Below, one piece after another: positions 46,683 through 55,835 of a DNA stretch of 64,000 nt. The DNA lies in NCBI RefSeq assembly GCF_003075095.1, contig NZ_QCZF01000005.1, positions 186,001 through 250,000 of the forward strand, given 5' to 3'. The notes under the pieces were generated by a model, which made no database searches, was not told the DNA's origin, and saw only the letters and a list, made by a program, of their open reading frames with translations. The position numbers and the translations under genes are program-made. This DNA comes from Blastococcus litoris. GTDB taxonomy: Bacteria > Actinomycetota > Actinomycetes > Mycobacteriales > Geodermatophilaceae. Positions within the stretch are counted from its first letter, which is position 1; each line of letters opens with the position of its first letter.

Positions 46683-47242
46683 CACCTCCGGACCCTTCCT
46701 CGCTCCTTCCTCGTGAGGAGCCCACACCAGCCACGCCCGCTGAGCGCCACCGGTTGTCCATGACCATCCTCATGACCCCGGACATGTCCAACTTCGCCGG
46801 CAATGTCCATGGCGGCACCCTGCTCAAGTACCTCGATCAGGTCGCCTACACCTGCGCCACCCGGTACGCGCGCAACTACGCCGTCACCTTGTCGGTCGAC
46901 CAGGTGGTCTTTCGGGAGCCGATCCACGTAGGGGAGCTGGTGACGTTCGAGGCCAGCGTGAACCGCACCGGCCGGACGTCGATGGAGGTCGGCGTCCGAG
47001 TGACGACCCAGGATCTCGTCGCTCAGACGGTGCGGCACACCAACAGCTGCTACTTCACGATGGTCGCGGTCGGGCCGGACCGCCGGTCGGTGCCGGTGCC
47101 GCCCTGGCAGCCACGGACGGCGGAGGAGATCCGCCGGCACCGGGCCGCCGAGCGTCGGCTCGAGCTGCGCAGGGCGGTCGCGCGAGCTACCGAGGAAATC
47201 CGGCAGTCCCCGGCCGAGGTGCCGGAGGATGGCCCGACATGA
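46679..47242 (+). CDS. Hotdog-fold acyl-CoA thioesterase
   Basis: 187 residues from GTG 46679 overlapping the folD stop (GTGA). The hotdog core holds [20 protein letters not shown] and [14 protein letters not shown], typical of acyl-CoA thioesterases of the YciA/BACH kind. The C-terminus is a charged helix. An ATG at 46760 would cut the unconserved first 27 residues. Coupled to folD; its link with side-chain catabolism is unclear. Confidence 0.82.
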   Translation: MTPPDPSSLLPREEPTPATPAERHRLSMTILMTPDMSNFAGNVHGGTLLKYLDQVAYTCATRYARNYAVTLSVDQVVFREPIHVGELVTFEASVNRTGRTSMEVGVRVTTQDLVAQTVRHTNSCYFTMVAVGPDRRSVPVPPWQPRTAEEIRRHRAAERRLELRRAVARATEEIRQSPAEVPEDGPT

Positions 47243-47659
47243 GGCGGGACAGGTTGGACGTCCACGGCGCCTCGCAGCGCTCTGCGCCTGCGCCCGTCGA
47301 CCCCGCGCTCCGTGCGGGCTTCACCTACCGGGTGAGAGCGGCCGCCCGGAGTCCTGCTGGCGGAACGGATCCCGCAGCGCTCGGCTGGAGATCGACGTCG
47401 CAGACCTGAGCCGTGGGCTGTCCGTGACCCATGGACGGCTCAGGTCGACGTCGACGACATCCTCGAACTGAGCACCTGGCCATTGAGCTCGTGACCGACA
47501 GCCGAGAGCCACGCCACACCCGGGGGTCGGAGCTCCAGCTGGACCGCCGCTGGCCGCAATCCATGCCAGTGGTCGGCCCGCCTGCCCCGCCTCGCCTTGC
47601 GCCATAGTTGTGACTTCGTGGAGCAGCAGCAGATCGCTGCTGGAGGAGGTTGGCCGGCC
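47243..47659. other. Intergenic region with a terminator hairpin before serA
   Basis: 417 bp without a supported gene. It holds a hairpin at 47403-47446, described separately, and a strong GGAGGAGG ribosome site at 47642-47649 for the following gene. Confidence 0.5.
47403..47446. terminator. Hairpin, probable terminator of the folD operon
   Basis: Perfect 12-bp arms GACCTGAGCCGT / ACGGCTCAGGTC separated by 20 bases. It lies about 160 bases after the thioesterase stop. Confidence 0.55.
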
Positions 47660-48865
47660 ATGCCCAGAGCTCTGCTCCTGGAGAACATCGATCCGGTAGC
47701 GGTGGAGCTGCTCTCCTCGGCCGGCTACGAGGTCGAGTCCGTGCGGGGAGCGCTCGACGAGGCGGATCTGACCGCTGCACTCGACGGCGTCGACGTGCTG
47801 GGTATCCGCTCTAAGACGCAGGCGACCGCGGACGTCCTGGCCGCCCGGCCGGAGCTGGCAGCGGTAGGAGCCTTCTGCATCGGCATCAACCAGATCGACC
47901 TGGCCGCAGCGGCCGCGCGCGGGGTCGCGGTGTTCAACGCGCCTTACTCCAACACCCGCAGCGTCGTCGAACTGGCGATAGCGGAGATCATCAGCCTGGC
48001 CCGGCGACTGGTCGACCGGGACCGCTCGCTGCACGCCGGAATCTGGGACAAGTCTGCGACCGGCAGCCACGAGATCCGGGGGAGGACGCTCGGCATCGTC
48101 GGCTACGGCAACATCGGCAGCCAGCTCTCCGTCCTCGCCGAGGCGCTTGGCATGCGGGTGCTCTTCTACGACCTGGAGGACAAGCTCGCGCTCGGCAACG
48201 CCGAGGCCTGTGGCAGCCTCGACGAGCTGCTCGAACGGGCCGAGACCGTGAGCCTTCACGTGGACGGGCGCGCCGGCAACGCCGGGCTGTTCGGCGCGGA
48301 CCAGTTCGCCAGGATGCGCCCGCGCAGCCTCTTCCTCAATCTCTCCCGCGGCTTCGTCGTCGACCACGCGGCGCTGCGGGAGAACGTCCTCAGCGGGCAT
48401 ATCGCGGGTGCGGCGGTCGACGTGTTCCCCGAGGAGCCCAAGGAGCAGGGCGACGAGTTCGCCTCCGTGTTGCGCGGGCTGCCCAACGTCATCCTCACGC
48501 CGCACGTCGGCGGGTCGACGAAAGAAGCCCAGCACGACATCGGGCGGTTCGTCGCCGGGAAGCTGGTGGACTACGTGCGCGCCGGGACGACGACGCTCAG
48601 TGTCAACCTCCCCCCGGTGGCGCTGCACGGGTCGTCGGCGGCCCGATTCGCGCTGCTGCACCACAACGCGCCGGGCGTCCTGGCTCGGGCCGACGCCCTG
48701 GTCGGCCAGCACGGCCTCAACGTGGACGGGCAGGTTCTCGCCACCCGAGGACAACTCGGCTACGTCGTCACCGACGTCAACGATGCACCACCCCCTGCTC
48801 TGCTGACCGCGCTCCGCGCGATGCCGGAGACCCTCCGGCTGACGGCGTTTCCCGTGCGCCCCTGA
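47660..48865 (+). CDS. serA: D-3-phosphoglycerate dehydrogenase-like protein (SerA family, with ACT domain)
   Basis: 401 residues from ATG 47660. NAD motif VGYGNIGSQLSVLAEALGMR, catalytic residues in FLNLSRGFVVD (Arg), DVFPEEP (Glu) and ILTPHVGGST (His), and a C-terminal ACT-like domain (QHGLNVDGQVLATRGQLGY). It oxidises 3-phosphoglycerate in serine synthesis; the short E. coli-like form lacks the long intervening domain of mycobacterial SerA, so this may be a second copy. Serine/glycine synthesis consumes THF one-carbon units, which could explain its place beside folD. Confidence 0.88.
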   Translation: MPRALLLENIDPVAVELLSSAGYEVESVRGALDEADLTAALDGVDVLGIRSKTQATADVLAARPELAAVGAFCIGINQIDLAAAAARGVAVFNAPYSNTRSVVELAIAEIISLARRLVDRDRSLHAGIWDKSATGSHEIRGRTLGIVGYGNIGSQLSVLAEALGMRVLFYDLEDKLALGNAEACGSLDELLERAETVSLHVDGRAGNAGLFGADQFARMRPRSLFLNLSRGFVVDHAALRENVLSGHIAGAAVDVFPEEPKEQGDEFASVLRGLPNVILTPHVGGSTKEAQHDIGRFVAGKLVDYVRAGTTTLSVNLPPVALHGSSAARFALLHHNAPGVLARADALVGQHGLNVDGQVLATRGQLGYVVTDVNDAPPPALLTALRAMPETLRLTAFPVRP

Positions 48866-49561
48866 AGGAACTCCTCCCGCAGGCTGGAGCCCGCCGACTC
48901 GACCGAGGGTGTGACCCGCGACCGACCCCAGTGCCGACGCGACAGGTGATGCCCGGCGTGTGGTTCACGCTGAGGCAACATCCGGTGGCCATCTGACGGC
49001 AGACCGTCTCGGCCGGCCGAGGGGCGCTGTGCGCCGGCGACGGTGGGGTCGCTGCCCCTTGCCAGCCGTCTGCGTGGAGCTCCGCGAGGTGCTCGTCCTC
49101 GACGGATCGGGCACCGCGGAACCGCAGCGGGGCGTCGGACATATGTCGTCAAGCGCTCCTTCGCACCTGCGACTCCTGACCACGACGGCCCTCGGTCACT
49201 GTAGGGCGTTGTCGGCGTTCTCCTGCTGAACGCCGACGTCAGAGCCGCTGTCCGTTGTCGCGAAGGGACAAGTGGGGTGTGGATATCACCGGCTTTGGCA
49301 AAGGGGTCGACAGTCGTGACGCCGATGGAAGAGCCGGAGCCAGCCGGTCCCGCCGTGACTAAGTAGCCAGAGTTCTCGACTCTCACGGTGTTGTTCGCCT
49401 GAGCGTGGCGCGCAGGTCGCACGGGGCTGGACGACTCCTCCGTTCCAACCTCGTCTCGCGCATGCGTACGGCCTTGTGCACGCCGCCTGCGGTTGACCCC
49501 CCGAACACCCGATCTCCGAATGAGGTCGGTGACTTTCGTCCGCGTAGTAGGGAGACGGCAG
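48866..49561. other. Long intergenic stretch before the chemotaxis receptor
   Basis: About 700 bp in which I find no credible gene. The only clear structure is a hairpin at 49211-49237 with perfect 10-bp arms GTCGGCGTTC / GAACGCCGAC and a 7-base loop, a possible terminator in either direction. No copy of the recurrent regulon element. It may be eroded sequence near the element's end. Confidence 0.4.
49211..49237. terminator. Short perfect hairpin
   Basis: 10-bp arms GTCGGCGTTC / GAACGCCGAC with loop TCCTGCT. It is compact enough to terminate transcription, but far (345 bases) from the upstream stop. Confidence 0.4.
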
Positions 49562-51244
49562 ATGCCCAGAGAAGACTTGTCCGGCGGTGGCGCTGCGGTG
49601 GCCACAGCTGCAGGACCCACGGTGTGGAGCCGACGTGGCCGTCCCGGGGTGCGCGGAATGATCGCCGCCGTCGGTGCCATGGGCATCGTCGCCGCACTCG
49701 TCGTGGGCGGACTGGCCTTGCAGGGGCTCTACGACGCGGGTGAAGCGCGGCGCACGACTGGGTCCGTCGGAGCGGCCCTGTCGCACGTCCAGGAGATGGA
49801 GTACCGCGGCGCAGACATCAGCGGCTGGCAGGTGGCCTACGCCTGGGACGCGAGGCGGACCACGCCGCTCCAAGCGGTCGATGCCAGCAGCGGCAATCGG
49901 GCCGGCTTCTTGCTGTCCGGCGGAGAGCTGAACCAGCTCTTGGCCGACGCCCCCGTATCCGCGTTGACGCCGACCGAGCAGGCGTACTTCAGCGCGATAG
50001 TGGATGCCTGGGAGCGGTTCTTCCAATACGACGAACAGGTGGTAGGCCTGTACCGGCAGAACACGTCGGCGTCGATGGACGCGGCCGACGCCCTGATCCT
50101 CGGCGACAGCTATGACGTGTTCTACGAGGTCCTCGAGGAGACCGCGAAGCTGAAGGAATCGCTCCAGCAGCGGGAGCGGGAGGCGACCGAAGCCGCTGAT
50201 GGCCAGCAGAGCACCACGACCTTCGTGATGATCGCGGCGACGGCCCTCGGTGCGCTACTGGTCCTCGCGGTGTCGGTTGCGGTTACACGCCGCATCACCC
50301 GTCCCCTCCTAGCCGTCGTCTCGGTGGCGGAAGCCATGGCCGACTGCGACTTGACGCAGTCCACCGGGATCACTAGAGGTGACGAGGTAGGGCGGGTGGC
50401 GGTGGCCATCGACGCCGCCCAGGCGAGTCTGCGGCGAGTGATGGCCTCAGTGATCTCGTCCGCCGATGCGGTGGCGGCATCGGCAGAGGAGCTGTCCGCC
50501 TCGTCCGCTCAGATTGCCGCCTCGGCTGAAGCGACGTCTGCACAGTCCGACGTGGCGGCAGACGCCACTCGCGAGATCAGCCAGAGCGTCGCGACCGTGG
50601 CATCCGGCGCGGAGGAGATGGGGGCGAGCATCCGCGAAATCGCCAGCAATGCAGCGGAAGCCAGTGCTGTGGCCGGACAGGCAGTGAACTCCGTCGAGTT
50701 GACCAGTTCGACGATCGGTCGGCTGGGGCAGAGCTCTGCCGAGATCGAGACCGTCGTGAAGGCCATCACCGCCATCGCCGAGCAGACGAACCTGCTGGCG
50801 CTGAACGCAACCATCGAGGCTGCACGTGCCGGAGAGGCAGGGAAGGGGTTCGGTGTGGTGGCCAGCGAGGTCAAGGAATTGGCAGAGGAGACCTCCAGGG
50901 CGACGGAAGACATCGTCCGGCAGGTCCAGGCCATCCAGAGCGACACTGGGGCGGCCGTCACGGCCATAACGGAGATCAGCGACATCGTCGGTCAGATATC
51001 GGACCGACAGACCACGATCGCCAGTGCGGTCGAGGAGCAGACCGCAACCACGAACGAGATGGCGAGATCGGCAGCCCAGGCGGCCAGCGGGACCGAGAGG
51101 ATCACCGAGAACATCGCCAGCGTCTCTGCAGGGGCGTCCGCAACGACCGGGGCACTCATGCAAACCCGTACCGCGGTGGACGAGCTGGCGCATATGGCAG
51201 CCGAGCTGCGTTCCTCCGTCGCTCGGTTCACATTCGACCGGTGA
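49562..51244 (+). CDS. Methyl-accepting chemotaxis protein
   Basis: 560 residues from ATG 49562 (an in-frame start at 49493 has no ribosome site). Membrane helix about 33-55, a helical extracytoplasmic domain (about 56-215), second helix about 219-245, a HAMP domain ending [15 protein letters not shown], and the signalling hairpin with the conserved tip [20 protein letters not shown] (about 406). This is a transmembrane receptor that controls CheA. In this region it may sense an alkaloid or breakdown product; the ligand is not visible. A terminator follows 5 bases after the stop. Confidence 0.9.
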   Translation: MPREDLSGGGAAVATAAGPTVWSRRGRPGVRGMIAAVGAMGIVAALVVGGLALQGLYDAGEARRTTGSVGAALSHVQEMEYRGADISGWQVAYAWDARRTTPLQAVDASSGNRAGFLLSGGELNQLLADAPVSALTPTEQAYFSAIVDAWERFFQYDEQVVGLYRQNTSASMDAADALILGDSYDVFYEVLEETAKLKESLQQREREATEAADGQQSTTTFVMIAATALGALLVLAVSVAVTRRITRPLLAVVSVAEAMADCDLTQSTGITRGDEVGRVAVAIDAAQASLRRVMASVISSADAVAASAEELSASSAQIAASAEATSAQSDVAADATREISQSVATVASGAEEMGASIREIASNAAEASAVAGQAVNSVELTSSTIGRLGQSSAEIETVVKAITAIAEQTNLLALNATIEAARAGEAGKGFGVVASEVKELAEETSRATEDIVRQVQAIQSDTGAAVTAITEISDIVGQISDRQTTIASAVEEQTATTNEMARSAAQAASGTERITENIASVSAGASATTGALMQTRTAVDELAHMAAELRSSVARFTFDR

Positions 51245-51737
51245 CCGTCGTCCTGTCCCGGCCGCCGATCGCGAGCGGCCGGGACGGGACGATTCTTCTC
51301 GGTCGGACCCGTCACGGATGCTGTGGTTCGGCCGTCACGTACGCGTCCTCGCTGGTGGGGTGAACCGGCTCTTCGCATCCCAGGGTGTACCCGCGGTCTG
51401 AAGCCGCCGGTCCCGAGCAGGCCCATGACCAGGTGGTTGATGAGGTTGCGAAACCGGAGACGCGAATGACCAGCGCGCCCACATCCTCCGCGATTATTCA
51501 CACCGTCCTGACCGCGCCGGCGCACATCCGCCGATGCGCCCCCTTTCCGCACCGGCAGGGCCGATGTTCCGCCTGAACGCCGCGTGAGTACGTGTAGATC
51601 TTGTACACCTGTCGGCCAGCCTTTACGGATTTCGCAGAGGCCGGGCGAGAAGCGCTCATGGACGCTGACGTCCAACGGATGTCTCCCCGTCAACGGCTTG
51701 GAGCCATCCACCTCCACACCGACAAGGAGCAGCCGTC
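51245..51737. other. Intergenic region before the imine reductase-like gene
   Basis: 492 bp with no supported gene. It starts with the terminator at 51249-51291. At 51592-51608 lies GTGTA-GATCTTG-TACAC, a short inverted repeat about 130 bp upstream of the next start that could be an operator. AAGGAG at 51724 is the ribosome site of the next gene. The region is visibly poorer in GC than its surroundings. Confidence 0.4.
51249..51291. terminator. Strong terminator after the chemotaxis receptor
   Basis: 17-bp arms CGTCCTGTCCCGGCCGC / GCGGCCGGGACGGGACG with one wobble pair and a 9-base loop, followed by ATTCTTCTC. Confidence 0.85.
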
Positions 51738-52574
51738 GTGACAACGCGAACGCACAGATCTCGGGTGACCGTGCTCGGCTTGGGTCAGATGGGGACAGCC
51801 GTGGCTCGCGTGCTCAGCGAGGCGGGGCACGACGTTACCGTTTGGAACCGCACCTCTTCCAAGAGTGAGGCGTTCCGGGGCTCCGCCACGGTTGCGGACT
51901 CCGCTGCATCGGCCTGCCAGGCTTCGGATGTCGTCCTCTCGGTGCTGAGCAGCTATGCGGTCACTGACGAGATCCTGCGGGCCCCCGACGCGACGGATGC
52001 CCTGCGTGGCAGGACGCTGATCCAGATGAGTACGGGCACTCCAGACGATGTCCGCGCTACCGCCTCATGGGCCGCGCGATCGGGCGTCCAGTACCTCGAT
52101 GCCAAGATCATTGCGTACCCCAACTCCATCGGAACGGAGTTGTCAACGATCTTGTACTCCGGCGCTCCGGCAACGTTCGAACGGTGGCAGGACACGCTTG
52201 CGCCGCTCGCGGGCGAGAACGAATTCGTCGGCCAGGGCGTGACCGATGCGGCGACGTTCGACCTCGCGTGGCTTGGCTTCTGGTACGGCGCATCGGCCTC
52301 GTTCCTCCAATCGTTGGCACTGTGCCGCGCGGAGCAGCTGCCCGTCGAGAAATTGCTGTCGCGCCTGCGGTGGATGGTCGACTTCATCGAATACAGCGCG
52401 CGCGATGCGGCGGCCAGGGTGGAACGAGACGATTTCAGCGGCGCCGACTGCGCGCTCGAGGTGCACCGGCATGCGCTCGAGGACGTGACCCGAGCGAGCA
52501 AGAACAGGGGGCTCGACGACAGGCTGCCAGCTGCCGTGATCGAGCTGTTCGACCGGGCCATCTCGCTCGGATAG
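51738..52574 (+). CDS. Imine reductase-like NAD(P)-dependent oxidoreductase
   Basis: 278 residues from GTG 51738. N-terminal VTVLGLGQMGTAVARVL and VTVWNRTSSKSEAF, then the block YLDAKIIAYPNSIG..ILYSG and FDLAWLGFWYG, which I associate with imine reductases rather than hydroxyisobutyrate dehydrogenases. Imine reductases reduce cyclic imines such as pyrrolines with NADPH. Nicotine breakdown passes through an N-methylmyosmine-type imine, so a link is possible. The gene stands alone between the chemotaxis receptor and the integrase. Confidence 0.75.
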   Translation: MTTRTHRSRVTVLGLGQMGTAVARVLSEAGHDVTVWNRTSSKSEAFRGSATVADSAASACQASDVVLSVLSSYAVTDEILRAPDATDALRGRTLIQMSTGTPDDVRATASWAARSGVQYLDAKIIAYPNSIGTELSTILYSGAPATFERWQDTLAPLAGENEFVGQGVTDAATFDLAWLGFWYGASASFLQSLALCRAEQLPVEKLLSRLRWMVDFIEYSARDAAARVERDDFSGADCALEVHRHALEDVTRASKNRGLDDRLPAAVIELFDRAISLG

Positions 52575-53149
52575 GGCAACGACGAGTTGCCGGCGCTCTA
52601 TCAAGCTGTGGTTGAAGCGCAGTCCCCTGCGCCGAATTGACTCACGTGCGCCGAATAAGCTGAGCTCGATATCACCGGTTGATCATGGCGGTGATCGCGT
52701 GATCGCGTGATCGCGCGATCCGGGTCGCGGAACAGTGAGCGGTCAACGGTGTGCTGGTGCCCGGACCTCGTTATCCAGGTCGTCCACATTGGTCCGTGCT
52801 CGCGCAGCGGTGGCTGCCGAGTGCTCTGCCCGCCACGGCCGCCACGGCCCTGTCCGGACCAACCGGGCATCGTTGCGCTGGCGTGGCAGCGAGATCAAGC
52901 AGGACGAGCTCTGGCACCGGGTTGTCCGCTGACCAACGGCTCGGCTGGGGATGGCTCCTGACCTTGTCCGGTAGATCTCCAGCTATGCGCTGCGCGGCTT
53001 CTTCGTTTTTCGATTGCTCGTCCACAGCGCGACTCACTGTCCACAGATGTGGCTGCCCCTGTCCCTCAGCCCCATCAGTCGGGGTCAATGGCCATGGGCC
53101 CGGGGTCACCGTCGCTGGGCTCCTGACGGTGCGAGCAGCGGAGGCAGGG
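52575..53149. other. Non-coding region upstream of the integrase with short repeats
   Basis: 575 bp with no credible gene; I see no excisionase. It has three tandem copies of GTGATCGC at 52691-52714 and a 19-bp-spaced pair of TGCGCCGAAT (52628-52637, 52647-52656). Such repeats near an integrase may be arm-type binding sites. A small hairpin GGCAAC/GTTGCC directly follows the preceding stop. Confidence 0.4.
52691..52714. repeat. Triple tandem 8-bp repeat
   Basis: GTGATCGC occurs three times head to tail, followed by a related GCGATC. It lies about 440 bp upstream of the integrase start. Confidence 0.6.
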
Positions 53150-54346
53150 ATGACCAAGCGGCGTCACAAGGGCGAAGGCGGGATCAGTGAGTATCGAACG
53201 AGATCTGGGCCGCGGTTCCTGATCAAGTATCCGGTCTCGCTTGAGGACGGCACCACTCGCGTCGTTCTCAAGCGCGGCTTCCTAACGAAGAAGGACGCGG
53301 CCGCCGCTCTCCGATCGGAGATCCGAAAGGCCGAGATCGGGCAGTGGGTGCCTCCCTCGAATCAGCGGCTTGACGCCTATCTCGAGGACTGGATCCAGGG
53401 GCAGCGACTGAGTCCCTCGACGGTGGCCTCGTATCGTAAGAACATCCGGTTGCACATCGATCCACATCTGGGCAGTGGGCAGGTCGCACGGCTGACCGGA
53501 CCGATGGTCGACATCTGGATGCGGAAGCTGGAGTCCTCCGGCAGAGCCGACGGCACGGGCGGTCTGTCCGCGCGGACGGTCCGCTACGTCTTCACCATCC
53601 TGCGCTCGGCTCTGAGCGACGCCGTCAAGCACGGACGCTTCCCGGCTAACCCCACTGACCGATCCACCCCGCCGAGCCCCTCGGAGGCCCGCCCGCCGGA
53701 GATGCAGGCCTGGACCGCGGTCGAGCTCGGCCGCTTCCTCCGCTGGGCCGCCGCCTACGACAGAGACGCGGCCATGGGCTGGCGCCTGCTCGCGGCCACC
53801 GGCATGCGCCGCGGTGAGGCATTGGCCCTGCGGTGGCGCGACATCGATCTGGACGCCGGCCGGCTCGCGGTGCGCCGCAGCCTCGGCGTGATCAAGACCA
53901 AGGGCGCCGGCCAGCAGCTGGTCGAGGGCCCCACCAAGACGGGCCAGTCCCGAGTCGTCGACTTGGACGCCGGCACCGTGGCGGCGCTGCGCGCCTACCG
54001 CACCGCCCGGAACGAGGTTGCTGGAGATCTCATCCGGGACGGCGCGCTGCTCTTCAGCAACCTGGACGGCTCGCCGCGTCATCCGGAGCGGTTCTCCCGT
54101 CAGTTCGTCGCGCACCTTTCCCGAGCGCGCCAAGCGCTGGGCTGTGAACAGCTCCCGGCGATCCGTCTGCACGACCTCCGCCACACCCACGCCAGCCTGC
54201 TCCTCGCCGACGGTGTCCCGGTGAAGGTGGTCTCCGAGCGCCTGGGGCATGCCAACGCCACCATCACGCTCACCGTGTACCAGCACGTCCACCCCGGCAT
54301 GGGCCGCGAGGCCGCGGACCGCTTCGCCGCCCTCCTGGAAGGCTGA
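53150..54346 (+). CDS. Tyrosine site-specific integrase
   Basis: 398 residues from ATG 53150. Arm-binding-like N-terminus (1-55), SAM-like core-binding domain (about 60-160) and the catalytic domain. Catalytic signatures: ATGMRRGEAL (Arg I, about 220), HDLRHTHASLLL (His-x-x-Arg, about 340), LGHANATITL and the nucleophile Tyr in TVYQHV (about 375). It ends 116 bp from the 3' end of a tRNA-Leu gene, the usual target, which points to an integrated element extending leftward. It is full length and looks functional. Confidence 0.93.
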   Translation: MTKRRHKGEGGISEYRTRSGPRFLIKYPVSLEDGTTRVVLKRGFLTKKDAAAALRSEIRKAEIGQWVPPSNQRLDAYLEDWIQGQRLSPSTVASYRKNIRLHIDPHLGSGQVARLTGPMVDIWMRKLESSGRADGTGGLSARTVRYVFTILRSALSDAVKHGRFPANPTDRSTPPSPSEARPPEMQAWTAVELGRFLRWAAAYDRDAAMGWRLLAATGMRRGEALALRWRDIDLDAGRLAVRRSLGVIKTKGAGQQLVEGPTKTGQSRVVDLDAGTVAALRAYRTARNEVAGDLIRDGALLFSNLDGSPRHPERFSRQFVAHLSRARQALGCEQLPAIRLHDLRHTHASLLLADGVPVKVVSERLGHANATITLTVYQHVHPGMGREAADRFAALLEG

Positions 54347-54366
54347 CGAGGCAAGGCTGACGAGGC
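54339..54366. repeat. 14-bp tandem duplication over the integrase stop
   Basis: AAGGCTGACGAGGC is repeated twice without a gap, the first copy covering the integrase stop codon. It could be a slipped duplication or part of the attachment region. Confidence 0.6.
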
Positions 54367-54418
54367 GCCATAAGTATCAAATAGGTATCGCGAGGCCCTA
54401 TTGACCTTGAGGCGAAAC

Positions 54419-54454
54419 CGCCCCGGCTCTCTGACCTGCTGAGACGCCGGGGCG
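54419..54454. terminator. Hairpin between integrase and tRNA-Leu
   Basis: Outer arms CGCCCCGG / CCGGGGCG, with an inner TCTC/GAGA stem around a 9-base loop. It lies just past the 3' end of the minus-strand tRNA and after the integrase, so it could terminate both. Confidence 0.6.
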
Positions 54455-54461
54455 ATGCTGT

Positions 54462-54510
54462 GTCCGAGGGGGGACTTGAACCCCCACGCCCGATAAAGGG
54501 CACTAGCACC
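54462..54510. other. Predicted attachment site (3' end of tRNA-Leu)
   Basis: The T-arm and 3' acceptor half of the tRNA face the integrase, the standard target of tyrosine integrases. I found no second copy of this sequence in the window, so the other boundary of the element would lie to the left of base 1 if the element is intact. Confidence 0.5.
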
Positions 54511-54545
54511 TCAAGCTAGCGCGTCTGCCATTCCGCCACCCGGAC
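54462..54545 (-). tRNA. tRNA-Leu (anticodon GAG)
   Basis: On the minus strand the 84 bases fold as a class II tRNA. The acceptor stem GTCCGGG/CTCGGAC (one G-U) encloses the D-arm with TGGCGGAATGGCAGACGC, and the anticodon stem CTAGC/GCTAG has loop TTGAGGT, so the anticodon is GAG. A variable arm GCCCTTTATCGGGC and a T-arm with GGTTCAAGTCC follow. The CCA end is not encoded. It decodes CUC. Confidence 0.95.
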
Positions 54546-54600
54546 GAGTGCAGGACCAGACTACCGGAGCGCTCCCGGCGTCCGAAGCACCCCCCGCCGC

Positions 54601-55635
54601 TCAGGTCGCGGCGACCGACACCCGTCCGCGGCCGGCCCGCTTCGCCTCGTACAGGGCGGCGTCCGCGGCGGTGTAGAGCCCCCGGCGGTCGCTGGAGTGC
54701 TGAGGCACGTGGGCCACGCCGACGCTGATCGACAGCGCCAGCAGCGTGCCGTCGGGGAGCGTCATCGGTGCCGAGCGGACCGCCTGGAGCAGGTCCTGCG
54801 CCCGGTACTGCGCGATCGTGCGGTCGCACCCGGGCATCAGGACGGCGAGCTCGTCGCCGCCGAGCCGGGAGAGGACGGCGTCCTCGGCCCGCACCCGGCC
54901 CGTCAGCACGGTCGCGAGGTGCACGAGGACGTCGTCCCCGACCGGGTGCCCGTGGGTGTCGTTGATGGTCTTGAACGAGTCGACGTCGATGAGCACCAGC
55001 GCCGTCCCGCCCGGGACCGACCGCGAGAGGGCCGCCTCCAGCGCGCCGTCGAAAGCGCGGCGGGTGGCCAGACCGGTGAGGGAGTCGACCGTCAGCTGCT
55101 CCTGCAGGGCGGTCACCAGCCGCTCCTGGGTGCTGTTGGCACGGACCAGCATCACCGCCATGACCACCAGGACGGCGCCGAAGAAGACGAGGTCGGTCAT
55201 CGCCGCTTCCACGGGAAGCAGCAGCAGGAGAGCCACTCCGTCGCCGAGGACCGCCGTCCCGGTCACCACGACCACCGCCCCCCGCTGCAGGTGGGACGCC
55301 GCCCAGAGCACGGGGAAGGCGAGGAACGCCTGCGATGCCGCGGAGGGGTCGTTCGTGAGCACGTTGAGGCCGCAGATCAGCAGCACCCCGCCCAGGGCGA
55401 TCATCGTGAAGACGCCCATGCGGTCGAGCCGGTCCGCCGGCGCGAGCGAGACCGCTCCGGCGATCACGAGGACCAGGCCGACCGCCGACCAGGCGGCTAC
55501 CTTCGCCCACACGCTGTAGGGGAGCGGCTGGAAGGTGTTGAAGGCTGCGAGGACCAGGGCCGCGACGACCAGGATCAGCACACCGCTGCGGGCCGCCGAC
55601 TCCGGCTCCCGCGCCCGCATGCTCATCCCCGTCAC
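54601..55635 (-). CDS. Membrane-bound GGDEF-domain protein (diguanylate cyclase)
   Basis: 344 residues: five or six membrane helices in the first 175 residues, then a GGDEF domain. The domain has DSLTGLATRRAFDGALEAAL, VLIDVDSFKTINDTHGHPVG and the active-site motif SRLGGDELAVLMPG, with Leu as the last residue of GGDEF, a common active variant. It is predicted to make cyclic di-GMP. ATG 55635 is followed by other in-frame ATGs, so the start could be slightly later. It is a lone gene next to tRNA-Leu. Confidence 0.88.
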   Translation of the reverse strand: MTGMSMRAREPESAARSGVLILVVAALVLAAFNTFQPLPYSVWAKVAAWSAVGLVLVIAGAVSLAPADRLDRMGVFTMIALGGVLLICGLNVLTNDPSAASQAFLAFPVLWAASHLQRGAVVVVTGTAVLGDGVALLLLLPVEAAMTDLVFFGAVLVVMAVMLVRANSTQERLVTALQEQLTVDSLTGLATRRAFDGALEAALSRSVPGGTALVLIDVDSFKTINDTHGHPVGDDVLVHLATVLTGRVRAEDAVLSRLGGDELAVLMPGCDRTIAQYRAQDLLQAVRSAPMTLPDGTLLALSISVGVAHVPQHSSDRRGLYTAADAALYEAKRAGRGRVSVAAT

Positions 55636-55835
55636 CCGATGAGCATCGACCGCTCCGGGCCTTCGGACGAGAGGCCCTCACCCCTCCGGGGGTGCCCCCT
55701 TGCGCACCGATGCGGACGACCTCGTCCGGAATCCCGGCAGCGGGGCCGCCACCCGGCAGCGCACGGTCACGCCTTCCACCCCCGCCCGTGCTCCCCCTAC
55801 CCTCCGCAGCGGTCCGCCGCGGTCGGAGGTGCTGG

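Noticed and set aside
48866-49561. Several frames of 70-120 codons in the long gap before the chemotaxis receptor
   Set aside because: None has a ribosome site, a domain or a sensible amino-acid composition. They overlap one another on both strands.
42216-51608. GTGTACAA at 42216 and its reverse complement TTGTACAC at 51601 as a second shared operator
   Set aside because: Only 8 bases agree, and the flanks differ. An 8-mer is expected to recur by chance in a window of this size.
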